From: Caulobacter sp. CCUG 60055
GTDB taxonomy: Bacteria > Pseudomonadota > Alphaproteobacteria > Caulobacterales > Caulobacteraceae
Assembly (NCBI RefSeq): GCF_022750545.1
Contig: NZ_PUIC01000003.1
Coordinates: forward strand, 372,001-436,000
Direction of reading: 5' to 3'
DNA length: 64,000 nt
Shown here: positions 43,742 to 51,346 of the stretch, in pieces
Layout: every line of letters begins with the position of its first letter
How positions within the stretch are numbered: the first letter of the stretch is position 1
The notes under the pieces: generated by a model
What the model was told of the DNA's origin: nothing
Databases searched by the model: none
Seen by the model: only the letters and a program-made list of their open reading frames with translations
Position numbers and translations under genes: made by a program

Positions 43742-44044
43742 ATGATCCGGACCATCGCCATCGCCGCAGGCCTCGTCGCCCTGGCCACCTCCGCCCAAGC
43801 CGCCGAACTGAAGCTGAACCTGGCCGGCAAGGACGCCGCCTCGGCCCACGCCGCCATCGTCCACGCCGCGCACAAGGTCTGCGGCGTCGCTTATCGCGGC
43901 GACAGCCTGTCGCCCTACCTCGTGCCGGCCTGCGTGCAGGAGACGGTCGAGAGCACCGTCTCCCAGGTCGGCGACGCCGGCCTGATCGCCTACAACCAGG
44001 CTCATCCCCAGGCCGCCCGCAGCCTCAAGCTCGCGGCCCGCTGA
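43742..44044 (+). CDS. UrcA-like small secreted protein
   Basis: A 100-residue protein with a signal peptide of about 20 residues (MIRTIAIAAG, ending AQA). The mature region has AAIVHAAHKVCG and a second cysteine in VPACVQETVESTV, the helix-cysteine pattern of the UrcA family of unknown function. The start is the ATG at 43742 behind GGGGAG. It stands alone, followed by a strong hairpin. The PHA-type operator candidate upstream is the only hint at its regulation. Confidence 0.7.
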   Translation: MIRTIAIAAGLVALATSAQAAELKLNLAGKDAASAHAAIVHAAHKVCGVAYRGDSLSPYLVPACVQETVESTVSQVGDAGLIAYNQAHPQAARSLKLAAR

Positions 44045-44056
44045 TCCTGTCTGGAC

Positions 44057-44088
44057 CGCCCCGCCGCGGCGATGTTCGCGGCGGGGCG
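44057..44088 (+). terminator. Hairpin after the UrcA-like gene
   Basis: CGCCCCGCCGC (44057-44067) pairs perfectly with GCGGCGGGGCG (44078-44088) over a ten-base loop, 13 bases after the stop. There is no U-run, so it is either a weak terminator or a 3' stabilising hairpin. Confidence 0.55.
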
Positions 44089-44245
44089 ATTCATGAACTG
44101 CAAGTCATCATCTGTCCAAAGCTTCATTTTCTTAAATCGAAGTCATGACAGAGGCTTAAGACGACTTCCCGAATGCACGGGCGTATCTAATCCCCATCGG
44201 AAGCGGACGCGGTGTTCGCCCCCGACATCCAAAGGGAGATTGGAT

Positions 44246-44338
44246 ATGTACGCCGTGTTGAACACCTTCACCGTCGCCGCCGCCAGCCTGCTGCTGGCCG
44301 CTCTGCCGATCGTCGCCCTGACCCAGGCCGCCGCCTGA
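44246..44338 (+). CDS. 30-residue hydrophobic peptide, first of a tandem pair
   Basis: A complete 30-codon frame, ATG 44246 to TGA, seven bases after AAAGGGAGA. After seven N-terminal residues it is almost wholly hydrophobic (FTVAAASLLLAALPIVALTQ), enough for one membrane helix, with no charged residues at all. It lies downstream of a less GC-rich promoter-like stretch (44090-44215). The neighbour 26 bases downstream encodes a near copy. Its function is unknown; a membrane-active or regulatory small protein is possible. Confidence 0.65.
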   Translation: MYAVLNTFTVAAASLLLAALPIVALTQAAA

Positions 44339-44364
44339 AGCCGCCCAGCCCAAGGAGACCGATC

Positions 44365-44457
44365 ATGTCCGCCATCCTCAACAACGCCACCGTCGCCGCC
44401 GCCAGCCTGCTGCTGGCCGCCCTGCCGATCGTCGCCCTGACCCAGTTCGCCGCCTAA
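44365..44457 (+). CDS. 30-residue hydrophobic peptide, second of a tandem pair
   Basis: This is the second 30-codon frame, with its own AAGGAG eight bases before the ATG at 44365. It is identical in length to the first peptide and shares the run TVAAASLLLAALPIVALTQ. Differences are confined to the N-terminus (MSAILNNA vs MYAVLNTF) and the third-last residue (FAA vs AAA). Separate binding sites and conserved length argue that both are translated. The pair ends 6 bases before the convergent deacetylase gene stop. Confidence 0.65.
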   Translation: MSAILNNATVAAASLLLAALPIVALTQFAA

Positions 44458-44463
44458 GACCCC

Positions 44464-45375
44464 TCAATCCGACCGGGCGCGGGCGTCCCGCGCCGCCCGG
44501 TGCAGCAGGGCATGCCGGCGGGCCAGCCGGTCGATGTCCGGATCGTACCCGCCGCCGATGACGCAGGCGACGGGGGCGCCGCGGGACAGGCAGGCGTCCA
44601 GCACATAGTTGTCGCGGGCCCACAGCCCCTCGTCGGTGAGCGAGAGCCGGCCCAGCCGGTCGTCGCGATGGGGATCGACGCCCGCATTGTAGAAGACCAG
44701 ATCGGGCCGCACGCTTTCGATCAGGCCGGGCAGCGCATCCGCCAGGGCCGCCAGGTACGGCCCGTCCTCGCATCCGTCGTCCAGCTCCACGTCGAGATCG
44801 CTTCTGGCCTTGCGCGCCGGAAAGTTCCTGGCCGCGTGCATCGAAAAGGTGAACACCCGCGCGTCGTCCTCGAAGATGCGCGCCGTGCCGTCGCCCTGGT
44901 GCACGTCGAGATCGACCACCAGAACCCGTCCGACGGCGCCTTCGGCCAGCAGGGCGGTCGCCGCCACCGCGACGTCGTTAAACACGCAATAGCCGGCGCC
45001 GTGGTCGCGGGCGGCGTGATGGCCGCCGCCGGCGGTGTTGCAGGCCGCGCCTTCCCTGAGAGCCAGCCGTCCGGCCAGCAGCGTGCCGCCGGAGGCCGCC
45101 CGCGAGCGTTCCCCCACCGCCGGGGTCACCGCAAAGCCGATGCGCCGCTCGGCCTCCGGGGGCAGGGCGCCGTCCAGCACCTGGCGCACATAGGCCGGGT
45201 CGTGCGCCGCGGCGAGCTGGGCGAAGTCGGCCGGCTCGGGTTCGAGAAAGCCGCCCTCGGCGACCAGCCCCTCCTCGACCAGCACCTCGGCCAGGCGCGC
45301 GGCCTTGTTCACCGGAAAGCGGCGGCCCGACGCCAGGTCGAGGCGATAGGCCGGGTGGTGGACGACGGAGAGCAT
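44464..45375 (-). CDS. Histone-deacetylase-family amidohydrolase (class IV-like)
   Basis: A 303-residue zinc hydrolase. The active-site blocks are GGGHHAARDHGAGYCVFNDV and VVDLDVHQGDGTARIF, plus YNAGVDPHRDDRLG near the C-terminus, which give the catalytic His-His and the metal Asp/His. Bacterial members act on acetylated polyamines or other small amides. The start is the ATG at 45375 (MLSVVHHPAYR). With the polyamine genes 16 kb away, acetylpolyamine is a possible substrate, but that is a guess. Confidence 0.9.
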   Translation of the reverse strand: MLSVVHHPAYRLDLASGRRFPVNKAARLAEVLVEEGLVAEGGFLEPEPADFAQLAAAHDPAYVRQVLDGALPPEAERRIGFAVTPAVGERSRAASGGTLLAGRLALREGAACNTAGGGHHAARDHGAGYCVFNDVAVAATALLAEGAVGRVLVVDLDVHQGDGTARIFEDDARVFTFSMHAARNFPARKARSDLDVELDDGCEDGPYLAALADALPGLIESVRPDLVFYNAGVDPHRDDRLGRLSLTDEGLWARDNYVLDACLSRGAPVACVIGGGYDPDIDRLARRHALLHRAARDARARSD

Positions 45376-45488
45376 GACGTCAGATGTGGCCCGCCGCCGA
45401 CGCCGCGCCAAGCCCTCGCCCCGGCCCGCGCCCGCCCGCCAGGCCCTTTCCGTTGCCGCGCGGGCCGCTCTCATGTACGGCGTGCGGC

Positions 45489-47147
45489 ATGTTCGAGACC
45501 CTTTCCCCCCTCGCCCGCGAGGCCAAGGCCTGGCCTTTCGAGCAGGCGCGCGCGCTGCTGGCCCGTGTCCTGCGCATCCGTCTTTCCGACCAGGAGCGCG
45601 ACCTCGCCGTCGCCCTGATCGACGGCGGCAAGGCGGACGAGGCGGTGAAAACCCTGCCGGCGTTGCAGGCGCCGGTGGTCTTCGAGACCGGCTATGGGCC
45701 GTCGGGCCTGCCGCACATCGGCACCTTCGGCGAGGTGGCGCGCACGACCATGGTCCGCGCGGCGTTCCGCGCCCTGACCGACGACGCGTTCTCGACCCGC
45801 CTGATCGCCTTCTCGGACGACATGGACGGCCTGCGCAAGGTCCCGCCCAACGTGCCCAACGGCGAGCTGCTGGCCGAGGACCTCGGCAAGCCCCTGACCG
45901 TGGTGCGCGACCCGTTCGGCGAGTACGACAGCTTCGCCGCGCACAACAACGCCCGCCTGCGCGCCTTCCTCGACGGCTTCGGCTTCGAGTACGAGTTCAT
46001 GTCCTCGACCGCCTGCTACAAGTCGGGCCGGTTCGACGAGGCCCTGCTGACGGCGCTGGCGCGGTTCGACGCCATCCAGAAGATCATGCTGCCGACCCTG
46101 GGCGAGGAGCGCCGGGCGACCTACTCGCCGTTCCTGCCGATCAGCCCCAGGACCGGCAAGGTGCTGCAGGTCCCGACCCTGGAGCGCCACGTCGACCGCG
46201 GGACCATCGTCTTCGAGGACGAGGACGGGACCCTGACCGAAATTCCGGTCACCGGCGGCCAGGTGAAGATGCAGTGGAAGCCCGACTGGGGCATGCGCTG
46301 GACGGCGCTGGGCGTCGATTACGAGATGTCGGGCAAGGACCTGATCGACTCGGTCAAGGCCTCCAACCAGATCTGCAAGGTGCTGGGCGGAACCCCGCCG
46401 GAAGGGTTCAACTACGAACTGTTCCTCGACGAGAACAACCAGAAGATCTCCAAGACCAAGGGCAACGGCCTGACCATGGAGGACTGGCTGCGCTACGGCG
46501 CGCCGGAAAGCCTGGCCTACTACATGTTCCAGTCGCCGAAGTCGGCCAAGCGGCTGTATTTCGACGTCATCCCCAAGGCCGCCGACGAATATCTGCAGCA
46601 GCTCGACGCCTATCCGCGCCAGGAGCCGCAGCAGCAGCTCGGCAATCCGGTGTGGCACGTCCATACCGGCCGCCCGCCGCAGTGGGGCTCGCCGGTGTCG
46701 TTCAGCCTGCTGCTCAACGTGGTCTCGGCCGCCAACGCCTCGGACAAGGACATCCTGTGGGGGTTCCTGTCGCGCTACATCCCCGGCGCGACCCCGGAAA
46801 GCCAGCCGCTGCTCGATCGGCTGGCGGGCTTCGCCATCAACTATTACGAAGACTTCGTCCGGCCGAACAAGCAGTTCCGCGCCCCGAACGAGCGCGAGCG
46901 CGCCGCCATGGAGGACCTGCTGGCGCGACTGAAGGCCCTGCCGGCCGACTGCCAGGACGCCGAGGCGATCCAGAACGAGGTCTACGCCGCCGGCAAGGAC
47001 GCCGGCTTCGAGCCCCTGCGCGCCTGGTTCCAGGCCCTGTACGAGGTGCTGCTGGGCCAGAGCCAGGGGCCGCGCTTCGGCTCGTTCGCGGCGATCTTCG
47101 GCCTCGACCGCACCATAGCCCTGATCGAGGAGAAGCTGGCGGCCTGA
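45489..47147 (+). CDS. lysK: Lysyl-tRNA synthetase, class I
   Basis: A 552-residue class I aminoacyl-tRNA synthetase. The HIGH motif is H76-I-G-T in [11 protein letters not shown], and the KMSKS motif reads KISKTKGNG near residue 320. Class I LysRS is an archaeal-type enzyme that alphaproteobacteria use in place of class II LysS. The start is the ATG at 45489 ([11 protein letters not shown]); the frame is open upstream but Pro/Arg-rich. It is divergent from the deacetylase gene. Confidence 0.96.
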   Translation: MFETLSPLAREAKAWPFEQARALLARVLRIRLSDQERDLAVALIDGGKADEAVKTLPALQAPVVFETGYGPSGLPHIGTFGEVARTTMVRAAFRALTDDAFSTRLIAFSDDMDGLRKVPPNVPNGELLAEDLGKPLTVVRDPFGEYDSFAAHNNARLRAFLDGFGFEYEFMSSTACYKSGRFDEALLTALARFDAIQKIMLPTLGEERRATYSPFLPISPRTGKVLQVPTLERHVDRGTIVFEDEDGTLTEIPVTGGQVKMQWKPDWGMRWTALGVDYEMSGKDLIDSVKASNQICKVLGGTPPEGFNYELFLDENNQKISKTKGNGLTMEDWLRYGAPESLAYYMFQSPKSAKRLYFDVIPKAADEYLQQLDAYPRQEPQQQLGNPVWHVHTGRPPQWGSPVSFSLLLNVVSAANASDKDILWGFLSRYIPGATPESQPLLDRLAGFAINYYEDFVRPNKQFRAPNERERAAMEDLLARLKALPADCQDAEAIQNEVYAAGKDAGFEPLRAWFQALYEVLLGQSQGPRFGSFAAIFGLDRTIALIEEKLAA

Positions 47148-47257
47148 GGCCGGCGGGCGTGTTCGTAATCCTGAACGGAAACTGAAGCCGCGGTTAACCG
47201 TCGGAAAGCATATCGGAGTCTAAGCTCGCGTCACAATTGACGTTTCAGGTTCCGATC

Positions 47258-47467
47258 ATGGTCTCGATCACCCTCCATCCCTCCGCTCGCCTCGATTACG
47301 AACAGCTGATCGACGGTCTGTCGCACGACTTCCCCTCGGCCAGGGTCGAGGCGTCCTGCTGCGAGACCTGGCAGTCCTATCGCGTCGACGTCACCTGCGA
47401 CGGCCCGCGCGGCGATGCGCTCGACGCCTGGCTGAAGGCCAAATACGGCGACTGCCGGCGGACCTGA
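47258..47467 (+). CDS. Hypothetical protein, 69 residues
   Basis: A small soluble protein starting at ATG 47258 (MVSITLHPSARLDYEQLIDG). It is acidic and has three cysteines (ASCCETWQ, VTCDG) plus one near the C-terminus (GDCRRT). Upstream is a less GC-rich patch with TTGACG. No family was recognised. The gene could be genuine because the codon use resembles the neighbours. Confidence 0.45.
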   Translation: MVSITLHPSARLDYEQLIDGLSHDFPSARVEASCCETWQSYRVDVTCDGPRGDALDAWLKAKYGDCRRT

Positions 47468-47516
47468 CGCCAGCTCTGGAGATGTAAGGGATGCCGCCTC
47501 GTCTGTCATCGTCGCG

Positions 47517-47963
47517 ATGGCGCTGCTGACCGCCCCCTTTTCGACCCAAGCCCAGACGACGCCGCAAATTTGGGGACGACTTTGGAGCCTCCCGGGCGCC
47601 ATGAGCGCTGAACCTCGGATCGAAGGAGAGTTCCGTGAGCAGAGCGATCGGCTGGTGTTGCGGTTGGACATTTACAGCCATCGGCATGGGCACGCCGTCC
47701 GGTGGGCCGACACCCGAAGCTGTCCGGCGCTCAAGCGACAACTCGACAAGATTCCAACGCTGCTGAAAACCAAGTCGTCGAGATCAGGCATATCTGACGC
47801 TGGTGACTATCGGGTGGAAATCGAGAACGCCGTCCCGATCAATGGTCGCTCCGGGTCGATTTCACTAGCGGGCGATGCCGCCAATCCAGTGGCGCGCTGG
47901 ACCGCCGACCTCATCCAGGCGTCTCTGCCTTGCCTTGCCTACTCGGCGCCAACCGGCTTCTAG
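47517..47963 (+). CDS. Hypothetical exported protein, start unclear or frameshifted
   Basis: A 148-residue frame. Its N-terminus (VIVAMALLTAPFSTQAQ when read a few codons further) looks like the end of a signal peptide, but no start codon with a binding site exists in this frame. ATG 47491 has GGAG nine bases upstream but is in another frame and stops after 12 codons. A single-base change would join them. The mature part has two cysteines (SCPALKRQL, PCLAYSA) and less GC-rich codon use. No family was recognised. Confidence 0.4.
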   Translation: MALLTAPFSTQAQTTPQIWGRLWSLPGAMSAEPRIEGEFREQSDRLVLRLDIYSHRHGHAVRWADTRSCPALKRQLDKIPTLLKTKSSRSGISDAGDYRVEIENAVPINGRSGSISLAGDAANPVARWTADLIQASLPCLAYSAPTGF

Positions 47964-48394
47964 CTCACCACCGACGCCAGCCCGTCCAGGATCATCCGCC
48001 AGCCCTTGGGCGTGTTCTCGGCGTACTCCGCCAGCACGCCTTCATGGGTCAATGTCAGTTCGCAGCCGCTTCCCGACGGCGCGATGTCGATGGTCACGGT
48101 GGTGACCAGGGGCGAATACATCGGCACGGCGAAGGTGAAGACCAGCCGCCGCGGCCGGTCGATCTCCACATACTCCCCGACATGCTCGACATCGACGCCG
48201 TCGCGGCGGTCGACGAAGGCGAACCTGCCGCCGACGCGGGGGTCGATCTCGGCGCGCGCCATCCGGCCGGTCGGGGTGGCGAACAGCCATCGGCTGGCGC
48301 GCTCGGGGTCGAGCCAGGCGTCGAACACCCGCTCGGGCGCGGCGGCGAAGCGGTGGGCGACGCGGACGGTGACGGTCTTGGCGGCGTCAGTCAT
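47960..48394 (-). CDS. SRPBCC domain protein, AHSA1 type
   Basis: A 144-residue activator-of-Hsp90-ATPase-homologue (AHSA1)-type SRPBCC protein: VAHRFAAAPERVFDAWLDPERASRWLF, then GGRFAFVDRRDG and LTLTHEGVLAEYAENTPKGWRMIL. The family binds small hydrophobic ligands. It is coupled to the ArsR gene through an ATGA overlap, a very common two-gene operon. The pair may act together on a toxic small molecule, but no ligand is known. Confidence 0.92.
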   Translation of the reverse strand: MTDAAKTVTVRVAHRFAAAPERVFDAWLDPERASRWLFATPTGRMARAEIDPRVGGRFAFVDRRDGVDVEHVGEYVEIDRPRRLVFTFAVPMYSPLVTTVTIDIAPSGSGCELTLTHEGVLAEYAENTPKGWRMILDGLASVVS

Positions 48395-48780
48395 GGGGCG
48401 GTCTCCGGCGTGACGGTCTGGGCTTGGGCCGGGGCGGCGTCCTCGGCCTGAAGCAGGGCGTCGAGCGCGGACAGGCGCCGGCTCCAAAGGGCGCGCTGGC
48501 CCTCGATCCAGGCCGCCGCCGCATCGAGCGGCGCGGGATTGAGCGACAGCAGATGCTCGCGCCCAGCCCGGCGGCGGCGCACCAGTTCGGCGCGTTCCAG
48601 CAGGCGGATGTGCTTTGACACCGAATTCAGAGAGATGGCGAACGGCCGCGCCAGTTCGGTGACGCGCGCCTCGCCGGCCGACAGTCGATGCAGGATCGCC
48701 CGCCGGGTCGGGTCGGCCAGGGCGGTCATCACCTCGTCGAGGGCGCGGGTCTCGAAGGCGGCCGGCACGGCTATCTCCAA
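48391..48780 (-). CDS. ArsR/SmtB family transcriptional regulator
   Basis: A 129-residue winged-helix repressor. The core is ADPTRRAILHRLSAGEARVTELARPFAISLNSVSKHIRLLERAELV. There are no metal-binding cysteines, as in the ArsR subgroup paired with AHSA1 proteins. The start is TTG 48780, six bases after AAGGA. The gene's promoter region contains a 20-base palindrome overlapping the binding site, which suggests autorepression. Confidence 0.9.
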   Translation of the reverse strand: MEIAVPAAFETRALDEVMTALADPTRRAILHRLSAGEARVTELARPFAISLNSVSKHIRLLERAELVRRRRAGREHLLSLNPAPLDAAAAWIEGQRALWSRRLSALDALLQAEDAAPAQAQTVTPETAP

Positions 48781-48781
48781 T

Positions 48782-48801
48782 ATTCATCCTTAGGGATGAA
48801 T
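48782..48801. promoter_or_regulatory. Operator of the ArsR-AHSA1 operon
   Basis: ATTCATCC (48782-48789) and GGATGAAT (48794-48801) form a perfect eight-base inverted repeat with a four-base spacer. It covers the ribosome binding site and the first bases of the arsR gene. The size and place suit an ArsR dimer acting as autorepressor. Confidence 0.6.
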
Positions 48802-48872
48802 GTTGGATCGTGGCGAGACCATGTCAATCGCGCACGGGAAGTTGACGGAAAGGAACGCAAGGGGGCTTGCAT

Positions 48873-48886
48873 TGACGTTAACGTAA
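48873..48886. promoter_or_regulatory. LiuR-type operator upstream of the MerR gene
   Basis: TTGACGTTAACGTAA contains the perfect palindrome ACGTTAACGT (48875-48884) with one flanking pair lost and the next kept. MerR-family LiuR/IvaR regulators of branched-chain and fatty-acid degradation are known to use sites of this ACGTTAACGT kind. It lies about 45 bases before the MerR gene start. Confidence 0.55.
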
Positions 48887-48929
48887 GGGGCAGGATGCCG
48901 GGACAAGAAAGATCATCGGGAGAGCCGTC

Positions 48930-49436
48930 ATGCCCAGCGAATTCAGGCCTAGCGACTTCAGGCCCAACGACTTCAGGCGTCCGGAACGCACGTTCACGAT
49001 CCGCCAGCTGTGCACGGAGTTCAAAGTCACCCCCCGCGCCCTGCGCTTCTATGAGGACAAGGGCCTGCTGAGCCCGGCGCGCGAGGGGCTGAACCGGGTC
49101 TACAACCACCGCGACCGCGCCCGGCTGGTGCTGATCCTGCGCGGCAAGCGGGTCGGGCTGTCCCTGGCGGAAATTCGCGATATCCTAGAGCTTTACAACG
49201 AAGACGAGAGCAACGCCTCGCAGACCGCCCTGTCGCTGCGCAAGTTCAAGGAGCGGCTGGCGGCCCTGGAGGCGCAGCGCGAGGACATCGACGAGGCCAT
49301 CGAAACCCTGCGCGAAGCGGTGGCCAAGATGGAGAAGCAGCTGGCCGAGGTCCGCCCCGACCTGCTGCCCCGCGCCGACGCCTACGACACCATGCTCCGC
49401 GCCCGTCTCGACGGCGTGCACGGGGCGGCCGAATAA
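48930..49436 (+). CDS. MerR family regulator, LiuR-like
   Basis: A 168-residue MerR protein. The N-terminal winged helix is FTIRQLCTEFKVTPRALRFYEDKGLL, followed by a long coiled coil (about 95-150: LRKFKERLAALEAQREDIDEAIETLREAVAKM). It lacks metal-binding cysteines, as do LiuR-type members that sense acyl-CoA intermediates. The start is the ATG at 48930 behind GGGAGAG. The first 17 residues (EFRPSDFRPNDFRRPE) come from a 15-base triple repeat. It leads the acyl-CoA oxidation cluster and lies 39 bases before the first dehydrogenase. Confidence 0.87.
   Translation: MPSEFRPSDFRPNDFRRPERTFTIRQLCTEFKVTPRALRFYEDKGLLSPAREGLNRVYNHRDRARLVLILRGKRVGLSLAEIRDILELYNEDESNASQTALSLRKFKERLAALEAQREDIDEAIETLREAVAKMEKQLAEVRPDLLPRADAYDTMLRARLDGVHGAAE
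48939..48983 (+). repeat. 15-base tandem repeat at the 5' end of the MerR gene
   Basis: Three copies follow in series: GAATTCAGGCCTAGC, GACTTCAGGCCCAAC and GACTTCAGGCGTCCG. They encode the FRPSD-FRPND-FRRPE extension before the winged helix. The copies differ at few positions, and the unit is in frame. Confidence 0.75.
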
Positions 49437-49475
49437 CCGAACCGCCCCCGAGCGGGCCATCCCACCAGGAGCTCC

Positions 49476-51266
49476 ATGTCCTACCAAGCCCCCGTCCGCG
49501 ACCAGATGTTCGTGCTCAAGGACGTCCTTGAGATCGACAAGTACGCCAACCTGCCCGGCTTCGCCGACGCCTCGCTCGACGTGGTCGAACAGATCCTGAC
49601 CGAGGGCGCGAAGTTCTGCGAGGAGGTCCTGGCCCCGCTCAACCACGTCGGCGACAAGGAAGGCTGCCGGTGGTTCCCCGACAACACCGTCAAGACCCCG
49701 ACCGGGTTCAAGGCGGCCTGGGACGCCATGGTCGCCGCCGGCTGGCCGGCCCTGGGCTCTGAGCCCGAATACGGCGGCCAGGGCCTGCCGCGCGTGGTCA
49801 GCATCGCCTACAGCGAGATGAGCAGCTCGGCCAACATGGCCTTCTCGATGTATCCGGGCCTGACCCACGGCAACTACTCGGCCATCCTGGTCGGCGGCTC
49901 GGACGAGCAGAAGGCGCTCTATCTGCCCAAGCTGGCCACCGCCGAGTGGGGCGGCACCATGAACCTGACCGAGCCGCATTGCGGCACGGACCTCGGCCTT
50001 CTGCGCACCAAGGCGGTTCCGCAGGCCGACGGCAGCTATCGCATCACCGGCCAGAAGATCTGGATCTCGGGCGGCGAGCACGACCTGGCCGAGAACATCG
50101 TCCACCTGGTGCTGGCCCGCATCGAGGGCGCGCCCGCCGGGGTGAAGGGCATCAGCCTGTTCATCGTGCCGAAGTTCATTCCGAACGCGGACGGAACGCT
50201 CGGCCCGCGCAACGAAGGGGTGAAGTGCGCCGGCCTCGAAGAGAAGATGGGCATCCACGGCAACGCCACCTGCGTGATGTCGTACGAGGACGCCCAGGGC
50301 TGGCTGATCGGCGAGGAGAACGCCGGCCTGAAGCTGATGTTCGTGATGATGAACGAGGCCCGCCTCGGCGTCGGCCTGCAGGGCCTGGCCCAGGGCGAGG
50401 CCGCCTACCAGGCCGCCGCCGCCTTCGCCAAGGACCGCCTGCAGGGCCGTTCGCTGACCGGCCCCAAGAACCCCGACGGCCCGGCCGACCCGATCATCGT
50501 CCATCCGGACGTGCGCCGCATGCTGATGGACAGCCGCGCCATCCTGGAGGGCGGCCGCGCCTTCCTGCTGTGGACCGGCCTGCACGGCGACCTGATGCAC
50601 CTGAGCCCCGACGAGGCCCAGCGCCAGAAGTCGTCGGACTATATGGGCCTGATGACGCCGGTGCTGAAGGGCTACCTGACCGACAAGGGCTTCAAGATCG
50701 CCTCGGACGCCATGCAGGTGCACGGCGGCTCGGGCTACACCGAGCACTTCCCGGCCAGCCAGTACCTGCGCGACGTGCGCATCGCCCTGATCTACGAGGG
50801 GACCAACGGCATCCAGGCCCTGGACCTGGTCGGCCGCAAGCTGGCCGCCAACGGCGGCCGGGCGGTGATGAGCTTCTTCGCCGAGGTCGACCAGTTCGTC
50901 GGCGAGCACGAGGCCGACGCCGAACTGAAGCCGTTCGTCGAGGGCCTGACCGAGGCCAAGGCCAAGCTGCAGGAAGCCACCATGTGGCTGATGCAGAACG
51001 GCCTGGCCAATCCTGACAACGCCGGCGCGGCCTCGACCGACTACATGCACCTCTTCGGCATCACCGGCCTGACCTACATGTGGGCGCTGATCGCCAAGAC
51101 GGCCCAGGCCAAGATCGCGGCCGGCGACGCCGACCCGCTCTATCGCAACAAGCTGACGGTGGGGCGCTATTTCCTCGAGCGCATCCTGCCGGAAGCCGGT
51201 TCGCACCTGGCCAAGCTGAAGACCGGCTCGGCCACGATGATGGCCCTGGAGGCCGACGCCTTCTGA
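49476..51266 (+). CDS. Acyl-CoA dehydrogenase, long form with C-terminal domain
   Basis: A 596-residue acyl-CoA dehydrogenase of the AcdA/FadE-like long form. The N-terminus is MSYQAPVRDQMFVLKDVLEI. The FAD and substrate loop is NLTEPHCGTDLGLLRTKA, with MQVHGGSGYTEHFPASQYLRD and the extra C-terminal domain (about 470-596, DUF/PF12806-like). It starts beta-oxidation of fatty acyl-CoA. It is translated 39 bases after the MerR gene, which should control it. A 13-pair hairpin follows the stop. Confidence 0.94.
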   Translation: MSYQAPVRDQMFVLKDVLEIDKYANLPGFADASLDVVEQILTEGAKFCEEVLAPLNHVGDKEGCRWFPDNTVKTPTGFKAAWDAMVAAGWPALGSEPEYGGQGLPRVVSIAYSEMSSSANMAFSMYPGLTHGNYSAILVGGSDEQKALYLPKLATAEWGGTMNLTEPHCGTDLGLLRTKAVPQADGSYRITGQKIWISGGEHDLAENIVHLVLARIEGAPAGVKGISLFIVPKFIPNADGTLGPRNEGVKCAGLEEKMGIHGNATCVMSYEDAQGWLIGEENAGLKLMFVMMNEARLGVGLQGLAQGEAAYQAAAAFAKDRLQGRSLTGPKNPDGPADPIIVHPDVRRMLMDSRAILEGGRAFLLWTGLHGDLMHLSPDEAQRQKSSDYMGLMTPVLKGYLTDKGFKIASDAMQVHGGSGYTEHFPASQYLRDVRIALIYEGTNGIQALDLVGRKLAANGGRAVMSFFAEVDQFVGEHEADAELKPFVEGLTEAKAKLQEATMWLMQNGLANPDNAGAASTDYMHLFGITGLTYMWALIAKTAQAKIAAGDADPLYRNKLTVGRYFLERILPEAGSHLAKLKTGSATMMALEADAF

Positions 51267-51272
51267 TTCCGG

Positions 51273-51304
51273 CCGCAGGGCGGGGCCGCCGCCCCGCCCT
51301 GCGG
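51273..51304 (+). other. 13-pair hairpin between two acyl-CoA dehydrogenase genes
   Basis: CCGCAGGGCGGGG (51273-51285) pairs perfectly with CCCCGCCCTGCGG (51292-51304) around a six-base loop. No U-run follows (TCCCAGAGTTTT). In an operon this could stabilise the upstream mRNA or reduce read-through into the second dehydrogenase. Confidence 0.6.
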
Positions 51305-51346
51305 TCCCAGAGTTTTAAAAGACAAGAGTTCGGGAGCGTTGCGCGG

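Noticed and set aside
44102-44146. Direct repeat AAGTCAT, 38 bases apart, before the tandem peptides
   Set aside because: Short, and the spacing is not a whole number of helix turns; likely chance in an AT-richer patch.
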